Positions 54,304 to 63,037 of a DNA stretch of 64,000 nucleotides are shown piece after piece. Under the pieces are notes generated by a model, which made no database searches, was not told where the DNA came from, and saw only the letters and a list, made by a program, of their open reading frames with translations. The translations under genes were made by a program, and so were the position numbers. The DNA lies in NCBI RefSeq assembly GCF_028743515.2, contig NZ_CP117969.2, forward strand, positions 741,001-805,000, given 5' to 3'. The stretch comes from Imtechella halotolerans (GTDB taxonomy: Bacteria > Bacteroidota > Bacteroidia > Flavobacteriales > Flavobacteriaceae). Position 1 is the stretch's first letter. Each line of letters starts with the position of its first letter.

Positions 54304-54570
54304 ATGACCAGAACAAAAAATGTCCTAAAAATGCGAGATTTAGTAGCCCAATACCACAGTAGTGATCAATCTGAGGAACAATTTGCTAAAGGACATGGAG
54401 TGAGTAAAAGTAAATTGGGATATTGGATTCGTATGTTAGAAGAAGAATCCCACTCAAAGCCCATCTCGAATTTCGTAACTCTTACTCCAAATCAGAAAGC
54501 CATCACGCCTTAAGCTGATAAGATGTTCATCCGGTTCTCGGGTATTGAAATTGAAATTCCGCTATCATGA
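54304..54570 (+). pseudogene. tnpA: IS66 TnpA with in-frame stop
   Basis: The helix-turn-helix part (SEEQFAKGHGVSKSKLGYWIRMLE) is intact, then TAA at 54511 interrupts the frame, which continues with MFIRFSGIEIEIP to a stop overlapping tnpB by ATGA. A nonsense mutation is the simplest reading. Confidence 0.8.
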
Positions 54571-54904
54571 TTGCCTTAAGTAGTGTACTTACCTTTGAAT
54601 TGTATCTACCACCCACGGATATGCGCAAGAGTTTTGATAGTTTGCGCGGATTGATTCTTCAGGAATTGGGACAAAGTCCCAGTGATGGTACTGTTTATAT
54701 TTTCATCAATAAAGCCCGCAATAAGATCAAACTGCTCCACTGGCAATCCGGTGGCTTTGTCTTGTATTACAAACGTCTGGAATCGGGAAATTTTGAGGTT
54801 CCCCAATACCATCAGGTTATCGGGGGCTCACCCTGAATTACACCCAATTGGTGATGCTTTTGGATGGGGTATCCATAACCAACATAACCCGTAAAAAACG
54901 TTAA
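54567..54904 (+). pseudogene. tnpB: IS66 TnpB (Orf2) with frameshift
   Basis: The first 86 residues match TnpB (YLPPTDMRKSFDSLRGLI, VYIFINKARNKIKLLHWQ, GFVLYYKRLESG). At the G5 run (54822-54826) the frame is lost; the expected end, TLNYTQLVMLLDGVSI, continues in the -1 frame to 54904. This is either a one-base deletion or a -1 slippage site. Confidence 0.8.
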
Positions 54905-54930
54905 AAAAAGCAGGGTAAATCTTGGTGTAA

Positions 54931-56427
54931 TTGGCCTTAAGGTTGTATTTTCGCCCTGCGATTACCCATCAGGAATTAGAGAAAGAAAATCAGGAACTGC
55001 GACAAATCAATGAAACTATTCAAAGGGAAATTGCTGCGTTAAAACTACAGCTTTCACAGGTTTACAAACTCATTAATGGGTTTAAATCGGAACGCTTTTC
55101 TCCAGAAGTACTCGAGCATCAATTATCCTTGTTTGCTCCACAGGAAACAACACCTAAGGAAACAGCTTCTAAAGAGACCATCACCTATACCCAGGAGAAG
55201 CAAAAACATCCCGGACGTCACGCCTTACCGGAACACTTACCAGTATCCGAAATCATCATCGAGCCTGAGCAGGATACTCCCGGACTGAAAAAGATCGGTG
55301 AAGAAATCACCGAGACCTTGGAATACTCTCCGGCGAGTTTGATAAAAAAGCGCACCATACGTCCCAAGTATGCAAAAAAGGAGGGTGAGGGAGTTTTAAT
55401 TGCACAATTGCCTTCCAGACCTTTAGAAAAATCCATTGCCGAGGCGAGTTTATTGGCCCATATTCTGGTGAGCAAGTTTGTGGATCATTTACCTTTTTAC
55501 CGCCAAATACAACGTTTCCATCGTGATTTTGGTTGGGAACCGGCCTCCAGCACCCTTTCCGATTGGATGAGCGGATGCTGCGAACTCCTGGAACCACTCT
55601 ACAATGCATTAAAGCAAAAAATCTTAGCATCAGGGTACATTCAGGCCGATGAATCGCCGATTAAAGTATTGGATAGTGATAAAAAAGGCAGTACACATCA
55701 AGGTTACCAGTGGGTTTATCACGATCCCACCGGAAAGCTCGTGCTTTTTGATTACCGAAAGGGTCGTGGGCAGCATGGCCCTAAAGAACTTCTTCAGGGC
55801 TATCAGGGCTATCTGCAATGTGATGGCTATACGGTCTATGATAAAATCGGAGCAGATCCGGCCATTACCACGGCAGGATGTCTGGTGCATGCGCGTAGAA
55901 TATTTAACGACGCACTGGATAATGACAAGGCACGATCAGAAAAGGCGTTAAGGTTTATCAGTACTATGTATCAGCAGGAACGCATTCTTAAGGAAACAGC
56001 GGGGGAAGACTTTGAAATGCGCAAAATGCTACGGTTGCAAAAAATACAACCTCATGTTCAGGAATTAAAAACCTGGATAGAGACAGAACAGTACAGCATA
56101 CTGCCAAAAAGTGCTATTGGTAAAGCCATGAGCTATTTCTTAAATCAATACCCAAAGTTCGAGACCATTTTTGAGGACGGAAGAATTGAACTGGATAATA
56201 ATCGCATTGAGAATGCCATAAGACCCATGGCTCTAGGACGTAAAAACTACTTATTTGCCGGCTCTCATAAAGCAGCCCAAAATGCAGCCATGATATACTC
56301 TTTTCTTGTAAGTTGTAAAATGCAAGGAGTGAACCCTCAAATATGGTTACAACATACCCTTGAAAAGCTACCGGATTACAATATCCAAAAGCTTGATGAA
56401 TTGCTCCCAGGATATCAGGCTTCATAG
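54931..56427 (+). CDS. tnpC: IS66 transposase TnpC
   Basis: A 498-residue DDE transposase. It has the N-terminal coiled coil and the FKSERFSPE stretch, then GYIQADESPIKVL (first Asp), LQCDGYTVYD (second Asp) and LDNNRIENAIRPMALGRKNYLFAGS (Glu). The C-terminal PDYNIQKLDELLPG end is present, so the protein looks complete. The four-Cys zinc part usual after the coiled coil is not seen. The start is TTG. Confidence 0.92.
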   Translation: MALRLYFRPAITHQELEKENQELRQINETIQREIAALKLQLSQVYKLINGFKSERFSPEVLEHQLSLFAPQETTPKETASKETITYTQEKQKHPGRHALPEHLPVSEIIIEPEQDTPGLKKIGEEITETLEYSPASLIKKRTIRPKYAKKEGEGVLIAQLPSRPLEKSIAEASLLAHILVSKFVDHLPFYRQIQRFHRDFGWEPASSTLSDWMSGCCELLEPLYNALKQKILASGYIQADESPIKVLDSDKKGSTHQGYQWVYHDPTGKLVLFDYRKGRGQHGPKELLQGYQGYLQCDGYTVYDKIGADPAITTAGCLVHARRIFNDALDNDKARSEKALRFISTMYQQERILKETAGEDFEMRKMLRLQKIQPHVQELKTWIETEQYSILPKSAIGKAMSYFLNQYPKFETIFEDGRIELDNNRIENAIRPMALGRKNYLFAGSHKAAQNAAMIYSFLVSCKMQGVNPQIWLQHTLEKLPDYNIQKLDELLPGYQAS

Positions 56428-56449
56428 GTGTAGTTGCTCGGACGGATAC

Positions 56450-56530
56450 ACTCAAATCACAATTTTAAAAGAATTACGTAAAACCTTAATTAATGAGGTA
56501 GTAACAGGCAAGGTAAAAGTAACAGCATAA
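56450..56530 (+). pseudogene. hsdS C-terminal remnant (type I restriction specificity subunit)
   Basis: Immediately after the IS66 end the frame reads ILKELRKTLINEVVTGKVKV and stops, the conserved last helix of HsdS. The rest of hsdS, and hsdM, are missing, evidently lost with the IS66 insertion. Confidence 0.75.
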
Positions 56531-56587
56531 TTTCATAAAGTTTTACTTAAATGTAAAATAAGTTACTTTATTACAAATGCCAATCTC

Positions 56588-56657
56588 TTATTGCAAAAAA
56601 AAGAGTTATTTTGCAATAAGGATTTTTTTAATGCAAATAATAGTTCTATTTTGCATT
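56588..56657. promoter_or_regulatory. Two palindromic operator-like sites upstream of fic
   Basis: TTATTGCAAAA (56588-56598) pairs with TTTTGCAATAA (56609-56619), a perfect 11-bp inverted repeat. A second, AATGCAAATA (56630-56639) with TATTTTGCATT (56647-56657), is similar in sequence and lies about 40 bases on. Both are just before the fic start at 56694, a good place for autoregulation. Confidence 0.65.
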
Positions 56658-56693
56658 AGTATTGTTTGTAATGTAAATAAAAACAGAAAAAAA

Positions 56694-57818
56694 ATGAAGT
56701 CATTTAAATCTGGTACATATATAAGTCAAGGTACATACAAAAGCTTTCAGCCCAACCTTATAAACAAGCAATGGTTGTTAGACGATATGGAAATTATAGA
56801 TCTTCTCTCTAAAGCCGATAGGCATTTAGGGCGTTTAGATATGTATAGCGAATATATTCCAGATGTAGACTTGTTTATTAGTATGCACGTACTTAAAGAG
56901 GCTACACAAAGTAGTAAAATAGAGGGTACACAAACCAATATGGAAGAGGCGCTTTTAGATAAAGAAGATGTTAGTCACGAAAAAAGAGACGATTGGGAAG
57001 AAGTGCAAAACTATATAGAGGCAATGCAAAAAGCTATTAGTATGCTTAAAGAAATCCCTTTTTCAAGCAGATTAATAAGGCAAACCCATAAAATTTTATT
57101 ACAAGGGGTTAGAGGTGAACACAAATTACCTGGAGAGTTTCGTAGCAGTCAAAATTGGATAGGTGGCGCGTCTATAAACGATGCAACTTTTATTCCGCCA
57201 ACACACAGTAGTATAGCAGAATTAATGAGCGATTTAGAAAAGTTTACGCATAACCAAGAAATATACTTTCCTGATCTCTTAAAAATAGGAATTATCCATT
57301 ATCAGTTTGAAACCATACATCCTTTTTTAGATGGTAACGGTCGTGTTGGGCGTTTGTTAATAACGCTTTATTTGGTCAATAATGAAATCCTAAAAAAACC
57401 AATTCTTTATTTATCAGATTTTTTTGAACGAAACAAAACTTTGTATTACGACAACTTAATGCGCGTACGTACACACCACGATATTAAACAATGGTTAAAA
57501 TTCTTTTTAGTAGGTGTTATTGAAACGGCTAAAAAAGGAGTAAATACGTTTGATGAAATTTTAAAATTAAAAACTAATGTAGAACTTAATGTTCAAACAC
57601 TTGGCTCAAGAGCTAATAATGCTCAAAAAATCGTGCAATATTTATTTAAACACCCAATGATTGAGGTAGATAAGGTAGTCGAAATAACAGAGGTGTCAAA
57701 GCGAACAGCATATAACTTAATAGATGATTTGGAGCAATTGGAAATTATCAAAGAAATCACAGGTGGTAAACGTAGCAAATTATATGTTTTTGATGCTTAT
57801 TTAAAATTATTTAGATAA
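56694..57818 (+). CDS. Fic-domain AMPylase-type protein, class II
   Basis: I take the ATG at 56694 (MKSFKSGTY); upstream codons overlap the operator palindromes. The 374-residue protein has an N-terminal inhibitory helix with SSKIEGTQT ([S/T]-x3-E-G, the glutamate that blocks the ATP site), the Fic core HPFLDGNGRVGR with the catalytic His, and a C-terminal winged helix (VSKRTAYNLIDDLEQLEII) that may bind the operators. Fic genes often sit between hsdS and hsdR in Bacteroidota type I restriction loci, as here. Confidence 0.92.
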   Translation: MKSFKSGTYISQGTYKSFQPNLINKQWLLDDMEIIDLLSKADRHLGRLDMYSEYIPDVDLFISMHVLKEATQSSKIEGTQTNMEEALLDKEDVSHEKRDDWEEVQNYIEAMQKAISMLKEIPFSSRLIRQTHKILLQGVRGEHKLPGEFRSSQNWIGGASINDATFIPPTHSSIAELMSDLEKFTHNQEIYFPDLLKIGIIHYQFETIHPFLDGNGRVGRLLITLYLVNNEILKKPILYLSDFFERNKTLYYDNLMRVRTHHDIKQWLKFFLVGVIETAKKGVNTFDEILKLKTNVELNVQTLGSRANNAQKIVQYLFKHPMIEVDKVVEITEVSKRTAYNLIDDLEQLEIIKEITGGKRSKLYVFDAYLKLFR

Positions 57819-58045
57819 TGGATGAACTAATATTACAAGATAAATACTTAATGAGCTTCTTCACCAATCCTAACAATGGTTTAGGGTATAAAGAAGTAAA
57901 AGCAAATACAGCTTACAAAATGAATGCCAATATTCTTAATTTGACTTTACTCTCGACTGATTTCAAAATAAGAGAGGAAATTAAAAACGATATAGTTGAA
58001 TTGGGAAAATACGGACATAGCGAGAGAATACTAAAAAGGAAATAA
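57818..58045 (+). pseudogene. hsdR N-terminal remnant joined to another sequence
   Basis: The ATG overlaps the fic stop (TAATG). The first 31 residues (ILQDKYLMSFFTNPNNGLGY then KEVKANT) match the start of type I restriction HsdR proteins. After that the sequence changes to AYKMNANILNLTLLSTDFKI and ends at 75 residues; HsdR is over 900. This is a deleted hsdR whose head is fused to an unidentified tail. Confidence 0.6.
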
Positions 58046-58047
58046 CT

Positions 58048-58184
58048 GTTGCCAACACCGTATAAAAATAATGCGTAAGTTTATTCCTTAATTTAAAGGT
58101 AGTACGCCTTTGGTATCTCTGATTTTCCTGCGGAAAATCCTCGGACGCAAAACCGCACTATTCTTATACAAACCGTTGTAAGCA
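58048..58184 (+). repeat. attC-like palindrome (site g)
   Basis: Left arm CCAACACCGTATAAAAATAA plus TGCG (58053-58075) and right arm CGCACTATTCTTATAC then CCGTTG (58155-58178) are complementary with a few bulges. Outer cores are AAC (58054-58056) and GTT (58175-58177). The gene at 58194 starts 17 bases after the GTT core. A middle of about 80 bases carries TTTTCCTGCGGAAAA. Confidence 0.7.
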
Positions 58185-58193
58185 AGCTGAAAT

Positions 58194-59450
58194 ATGACCA
58201 TAGTATTTTTAGACTCAAACATTTATAGACAATTAGGACAAAAGTTTCTTGAAAATCAGGATTTCAAGAGACTAAAGGACTTCTTGGATAGTACTTACAA
58301 TGACTTTGGAGTTTTAAATGTAGTCCAAAAAGAAATTCTAGACTTCTATAAAAAAGATATTTACAATAAATTATTACAGGATTATTCTAGATTAAAATCA
58401 CAAATTGAAAAAAATTCACTAATTCAAATCGAAAAATTACAAGACATTGAAAAAGAAATTGATGAAGGATATAAGTTAGCTGAAAAACAATTTGACGTTC
58501 ACAAATTAAGAATTGGTGCCGAAAGTTATTCATCAGCTGAGCTCTTGGAATTTCTTTTGCTGAATAAACGCGTAAATGTACGGAAAGACAATACTAGAGA
58601 TTTTCTTATTGCAAAAGATTTAATTGATTTTGCAAATGGCAATAAAGAATCTCAAATAATTCTGATTTCCGATGATGACTTTTTTACCACACATATACAC
58701 GTCCAAGAAAAAATAAAAAAAAAGAAAATTGAGAATTTACACTTTTTCAAAAGTATATCTGATTTTCTAAAAGAATTTGGACCAATATTCGACTTTGTAA
58801 ACGAAGAATTAGTTTTAAAATCTATAAAAATAGACCTCATAAAAGACGAGTTACTTAAAGATATAAAATGCTTTCCTGGATACGTTAGTGGTTTTTATAG
58901 TGATAAAGAATACGAGGATATCCCAGAAATTGAGACTTTAGAAATTAAGGATTTAGAAATTCACGATTACTATGTTATAAAAAACATTTCACGAGACACT
59001 TACACAATTCAAATTAGTCTTGCAGTACCAATAGTCGCAACATACGAACAGGAAACTAAAATAGAAGAGTTAGAAAAATTTAGAAAAAATCCTGTGTATA
59101 AATATCGAGATAATTATCCCGAATCATTTGACAATCAAAATAGAATTATTTTTGACCATAAAGTGTTGTTTCTCTTTGAGGGTGTTGTAAACACTAAATC
59201 GGAAACTATAGAAAATATCAATTTTATAGATTTTTTCCCTGACCATTTTATATGGCAAGAGGAAATGAAGAAAATAAAAGAACAAAGAAAGTCAATTCCA
59301 ACATCACAATTGTGTATTGATGGCAATGAACACATTTTTGATGAAAATATGGGATTTTATCATATTTCAAAATTTGGGCCTGGCTTGTCCTGGCATTACA
59401 GATGTAAAAAGTGCGGAATGATTTATGACTCAGGAGATTTTTTAGATTAA
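58194..59450 (+). CDS. PIN-domain (DUF4935-like) protein with C-terminal zinc ribbon
   Basis: A 418-residue protein. The PIN nuclease core is in the first 190 residues: FLDSN (first Asp), NVVQKEILDFY (Glu), RKDNTRDFLIAKDLI (Asp) and ILISDDDFF (last Asp pair). The middle is beta-rich and the tail has two Cys/His clusters, LCIDGNEH and C-x2-C-G in YRCKKCGMIYDSG, that look like a zinc ribbon. PIN nucleases cut RNA and act in toxin or defence systems. It is the sole gene between sites g and h. Confidence 0.75.
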   Translation: MTIVFLDSNIYRQLGQKFLENQDFKRLKDFLDSTYNDFGVLNVVQKEILDFYKKDIYNKLLQDYSRLKSQIEKNSLIQIEKLQDIEKEIDEGYKLAEKQFDVHKLRIGAESYSSAELLEFLLLNKRVNVRKDNTRDFLIAKDLIDFANGNKESQIILISDDDFFTTHIHVQEKIKKKKIENLHFFKSISDFLKEFGPIFDFVNEELVLKSIKIDLIKDELLKDIKCFPGYVSGFYSDKEYEDIPEIETLEIKDLEIHDYYVIKNISRDTYTIQISLAVPIVATYEQETKIEELEKFRKNPVYKYRDNYPESFDNQNRIIFDHKVLFLFEGVVNTKSETIENINFIDFFPDHFIWQEEMKKIKEQRKSIPTSQLCIDGNEHIFDENMGFYHISKFGPGLSWHYRCKKCGMIYDSGDFLD

Positions 59451-59589
59451 AGCCAGCATACAACATTGTATAAAAAAATAGCGGTTTAATCGCTAAAACA
59501 AAATGAAATAATAATAAAAAAGGTCTGTATTTAACCGAAAAGTACGTGCGTAAAAATCCGCTACTATTCTTATACGAGACCGTTGTGCA
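59450..59589 (+). repeat. attC-like palindrome (site h)
   Basis: Left arm ACAACATTGTATAA...ATAGCGG (59460-59484) and right arm CCGCTACTATTCTTATAC then GAGACCGTTGTGC (59558-59588) are complementary with bulges, and the whole is closely related to site g. The left core GCATACAAC is complementary to GTTGTAAGC of site g at eight of nine bases. Confidence 0.7.
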
Positions 59590-59634
59590 AAATTATGATC
59601 AGTCTGGAAATAAGGCTACATAATTTTAATTATT

Positions 59635-59763
59635 ATGTGCAAAAATGACAAAGTAATTAGACGCTATAAGGAATCGTTTAAATTGAAAATTTTAGACGAA
59701 CTTACCACTGGAAAACTTAATAAAAACCAATTAGGCAAACTCTACGGAATAATTAAAATTTGA
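59635..59763 (+). pseudogene. IS3-type transposase OrfA fragment
   Basis: A 42-codon frame reads RRYKESFKLKILDELTTGKL and KNQLGKLYGI, the helix-turn-helix of IS3 orfA, then stops. Downstream to 59960 only scraps remain. It sits in what should be the front of a cassette, so the cassette gene has been replaced or destroyed. Confidence 0.6.
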
Positions 59764-59960
59764 AAAAGAATTTAACGTGAAATACTTAGTTAATCTTATA
59801 TACCTCAGGAAAATAGTAGAAATGAAATTAAAATAAAGGAAAAAAGAATTTTAATTGAATCAAATTTCACAATGGGAATTTATTCAATTTTGCATCTTCA
59901 AGGAAAATATAGGATAAACAACATTCATTTCGCCTTAACAAAAATAAGAGCTAAATTCAA

Positions 59961-60007
59961 GGCCCAATGACTCCGAAATAACTGGCCCAGCATCACCGAA
60001 TTAGACA
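59961..60007. repeat. IS21-like end fragment (copy 2)
   Basis: Closely related to 52227-52273 (CCGAAATAACTGGCCCAGCA and ACCGAATTAGACA). No transposase remains nearby. The following 60028-60075 contains an imperfect inverted repeat with GTTAAAAGTCAA and AGTTAAGTGTG. Confidence 0.45.
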
Positions 60008-60087
60008 CATAAATTATATGCTTCCGGTTAAAAGTCAAACCTTGTACTTAACCGAAAGTTAAGTGTGTCGGAATTGCCTACGTCCCA

Positions 60088-60112
60088 TATACTAACATTG
60101 TGGGTAATATAA
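60088..60112 (+). repeat. Possible collapsed attC-like core (site i)
   Basis: CTAACATTGTGGGTAATA combines an AAC core with GTGGGT in the order seen in sites b and d, and lies 80 bases before the next gene. The right GTT triplet is absent, so this is a weak call. Confidence 0.3.
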
Positions 60113-60192
60113 AAAGTATCTAGAATACGGAAACCCGTAAAGTTTTTAGTCAAAAACGTGTTTAATTTGATAGTTACGAATTTTTGAACTGA

Positions 60193-60648
60193 ATGAAAAA
60201 ACAATTTTTTTTTGGGAGTTTTTTGACTTTGATTGGTGGTGGATTGATTTACGTAATGTTCAGAACTTCAACACTCAAAATGTTTGGTTGGTTCGAAACT
60301 ATTGGTTTGGACAGACTAACAAATGTAATTCGAAAATTGACTTTTAAATTTGCAGTAGAACTTCCCGATTGGATTCTTTTTTCTCTTCCCGATGGACTTT
60401 GGATTTTTTCTTATGTAAGCTTAATGTTGGCTATTTGGCAAAATTCAGTTTCACCTAAAAATACCTTGTGGATTTTATTAATACCAATTCTGGTAATAGG
60501 CAGTGAAATTGGGCAACTATTTGGATTTGTCATTGGAACGTTCGACTTTGCAGATTTACTTCTTTACATTTTTGGAATGATTTTACCATTCATATTTTTC
60601 ACTAAAACCATTAACTTAAAATTTCAAACTAAATGGATAATAATCTAA
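60193..60648 (+). CDS. VanZ-like membrane protein
   Basis: A 151-residue protein with four to five hydrophobic helices. The loop SLPDGLWIFSYVSLM and the later SEIGQLFGFVIGTFDFADLLLYIFG follow the VanZ-like pattern (S-E-x2-Q...x-D-x2-D-L). VanZ-like proteins are membrane proteins of uncertain function, sometimes linked to glycopeptide resistance. The gene overlaps the next one by 16 bases, so both are co-translated. Confidence 0.65.
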   Translation: MKKQFFFGSFLTLIGGGLIYVMFRTSTLKMFGWFETIGLDRLTNVIRKLTFKFAVELPDWILFSLPDGLWIFSYVSLMLAIWQNSVSPKNTLWILLIPILVIGSEIGQLFGFVIGTFDFADLLLYIFGMILPFIFFTKTINLKFQTKWIII

Positions 60649-61166
60649 GACACTTGATTTCAGCCTCCACTTTAGCATTTTTTACATTTATAGCTTTTGG
60701 CAGTATGAATGAAGACAAATCGGAAAAATCAAATGAACCAACAGATTCTGAAAGAATTCAAGCTGACGAAAGCTTAACTCAAGACGAAAAAGATAGCCTT
60801 TTATTTATTGAAAGACAAAAAGAAATCAGAATAAGGGAAAACCAAACTGTTTCAGCAAAAGATTTATATTATACATATCAACAAAATGAAGTAAGTGCAG
60901 ATAACAACTTTAAGGATAAATGGTTCTATGTTGAAGGTATAGTTGAAGATATTAAAAAAGATATAATGGACGACATTTATGTAACTCTAAAAACTGGCGA
61001 AGCCATAGGAAGTGTGCAATGTTTCGTTGATGATGCAGATGTTGCTTCTAAATTGCAAAAAGGACAAAAAATTACAGTTTATGGTAAATGTAGCGGATTA
61101 ATGATTAACGTTTTGATGATAGATTGTAAAGTAGTTGAGAATTTTTCAGATTTAGAATTTAAATAA
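60633..61166 (+). CDS. OB-fold (tRNA_anti-like) protein
   Basis: A 177-residue protein with an N-terminal hydrophobic segment (STLAFFTFIAFGS), a charged linker and a C-terminal OB-fold of the tRNA_anti-like type (SAKDLYYTYQQNEVSADNNF, WFYVEGIVEDI, GSVQCFVDD and KGQKITVYGKCSG). The domain commonly binds oligonucleotides or sugars, but exported versions have unknown roles. It overlaps the VanZ-like gene. Confidence 0.75.
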   Translation: MDNNLRHLISASTLAFFTFIAFGSMNEDKSEKSNEPTDSERIQADESLTQDEKDSLLFIERQKEIRIRENQTVSAKDLYYTYQQNEVSADNNFKDKWFYVEGIVEDIKKDIMDDIYVTLKTGEAIGSVQCFVDDADVASKLQKGQKITVYGKCSGLMINVLMIDCKVVENFSDLEFK

Positions 61167-61568
61167 AACTTATCACCAAAATATTTTTATTTGAGTATCA
61201 GTAGGAAGGAAAGTATAATAGTAATAAAATAAGAAATCTTATTCTAAAACTGCTTAAAAAGATAAAATTAGATTTTGATATCGGCTCTTTTCATTACTTA
61301 ATTGTTTTATTACTTATTTAATTTAAATAGGAATAATTCTTGTGTTTATTCATTTTTTTGAGATATATTTCAATAATTTGTACATAAATTTAAATATAGA
61401 TTGCAAGATTTGGTTTAAAAAAGTTAAAATATTTTAAGCTTGGAACTGAGCAGATATTATAAATAAACACCATCTAGTGTTTAAACGTAGGATGGAAACC
61501 ATTTTAGAAAACGGAACGAAAAAAAATTAAATTATGGCTGAACAGAAAACACAGGAATAAAAAATACA
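61167..61568. other. Gene-free AT-rich spacer
   Basis: About 400 bases with no ORF, no palindrome matching the attC-like sites and no identified remnant. It may hold the promoter for the next gene. Confidence 0.4.
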
Positions 61569-61913
61569 TTGAGTAGAATATTGATATGGTTGCCTACATT
61601 AGCAATAATATTGTTTTATATTCCTAATGCTTTGGACAAATTAATTAATCATGACCAAACTGGTAAAGTGTTAGAAAGTAGTGCCGTATTAATTACTGCT
61701 GGAGTTTTTAATTTACTTGGTACGGCTCTTTTCTTATATAACAAATCAATACTGATTTGGACTTCAAATTTAGCATTGTATATAACTTTTATTGTTCTAA
61801 TCCATATATATAAAGGAAAGCCATCTGAGATTGTAATTCTTATTCTTATGGCAACTGTATTCGCATCGTATATTAGAAATCCAACAATATTTTCGAGAAA
61901 TACAGATACGTAA
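61569..61913 (+). CDS. Small four-helix membrane protein
   Basis: A 114-residue protein starting at TTG, with four hydrophobic helices (LPTLAIILFYIPNALDKL, AVLITAGVFNLLGTALFLY, ILIWTSNLALYITFIVLIHIY, IVILILMATVFASYI). The pattern is that of DoxX-like small membrane proteins, though the first helix keeps only a weak signature. Function unknown. The following 250-base gap has only a 23-codon scrap. Confidence 0.5.
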   Translation: MSRILIWLPTLAIILFYIPNALDKLINHDQTGKVLESSAVLITAGVFNLLGTALFLYNKSILIWTSNLALYITFIVLIHIYKGKPSEIVILILMATVFASYIRNPTIFSRNTDT

Positions 61914-62161
61914 AATTGAACGAAATTATAAGCTGAATTAAAATAGGATTGAATATCACTGAATATAATAATCAGAAATGGAAAAAAAGGTTGGCCAACA
62001 TTTTATTACTGCAATTACAGCGGATTTAACGAGGTCTGAATCACTATGAATTGCTATGGCCTGTGACAAACCGAAAATTGACACTTATTAACCCAAACTA
62101 CATTTATATTTGACCGTCGTAATAAATAAACTGCCCAGGATAAACAAATAAAACACCAAAT

Positions 62162-62893
62162 ATGTCATTAATAATTACAACTTATGCTCCAGAAGGTATT
62201 ATTTTAGCTGGGGATAGCAGATTGACTCTCAATTGGAATAAAGAAATTAACGGACATCAAACCCAATTTTCCATTACTGCAAGTGATTCCAATAGAAAAG
62301 TTTTTGCAATAAAAAATAAATTTGGTTTAGGGACATTTGGAGCTGCTGATATAAAGGGAATTCCAATCTCTGGATACATAAATCAGTTTATAGAAGAAAA
62401 AATTACCGATGAAACTAATATAGATGATATACCACAATCATTACATGAGTTTTTTGGAGATGGCTTGGGGAAGCCAGAAACTTCATTTTATTTATGTGGT
62501 TATAAATTAGAAAATAATATTTCTGTTCCTCATATATATTATGTTGATATTGCACATTCCCAGACAAATAGGATTAATTTAGATGGAACCAATATTCAAT
62601 ACGGTGCAAATTGGGGAGGAGAGACTGAGGTAATGATGCGCCTTTTGAACAACATTAAAATCAACAATGGAACTGATTGGGTTGAATTAACTACATCAGG
62701 TATACCTTTTAATTTTTTCACCTTACAAGATGCAATTGATTTCTCAATATATGCTGTTCGGACAACAATAGAAACATTTAGATTTCAACAAAGAATTAAA
62801 ACGGTGGGTGGTCCAATTGACATTTTGGCGATAACAACAGACGGAACAAATTGGATACAAAACAAAGAATTAACGGCAATTAACATGCCGTAA
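62162..62893 (+). CDS. Proteasome-fold (Ntn-hydrolase-like) protein
   Basis: A 243-residue protein whose first 20 residues, ITTYAPEGIILAGDSRLTL, follow the proteasome beta-subunit strand pair ending in A-x-DSR. If Met is removed, the chain starts at Ser and the DSR Asp falls exactly at position 17, the place of D17 in Thr1 peptidases; a Lys in NRKVFAI could be K33 after an insertion. Later FGLGTFGAADIKGI matches the following strand. The Thr1-to-Ser1 change would keep a nucleophile. It is a stand-alone gene in accessory DNA; substrate unknown. Confidence 0.6.
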   Translation: MSLIITTYAPEGIILAGDSRLTLNWNKEINGHQTQFSITASDSNRKVFAIKNKFGLGTFGAADIKGIPISGYINQFIEEKITDETNIDDIPQSLHEFFGDGLGKPETSFYLCGYKLENNISVPHIYYVDIAHSQTNRINLDGTNIQYGANWGGETEVMMRLLNNIKINNGTDWVELTTSGIPFNFFTLQDAIDFSIYAVRTTIETFRFQQRIKTVGGPIDILAITTDGTNWIQNKELTAINMP

Positions 62894-63037
62894 AGTAAAT
62901 AAGGCTTTATGTGTGGTGTTATAGTTTGTTACACGCATTAATTTTCATGCATTTTGGAAGTTAAAAGATTTATAATACCATACTCATGCAAACGTAATGA
63001 CAAATCCTAAAACATACAACTTATACCAAAAAACGAA

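Larger units (their letters stand above)
54232..56449 (+). mobile_element. IS66-family insertion sequence
   Basis: The ends are GTATCCGTCCG at the left and CGGACGGATAC at the right, matching inverted repeats. Inside are the three IS66 genes in standard order. No 8-bp target duplication is seen (ATAAATTT on the left, ACTCAAAT on the right), and left and right flanks belong to different genes, so the copy has caused a deletion or been moved by recombination. Confidence 0.88.
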
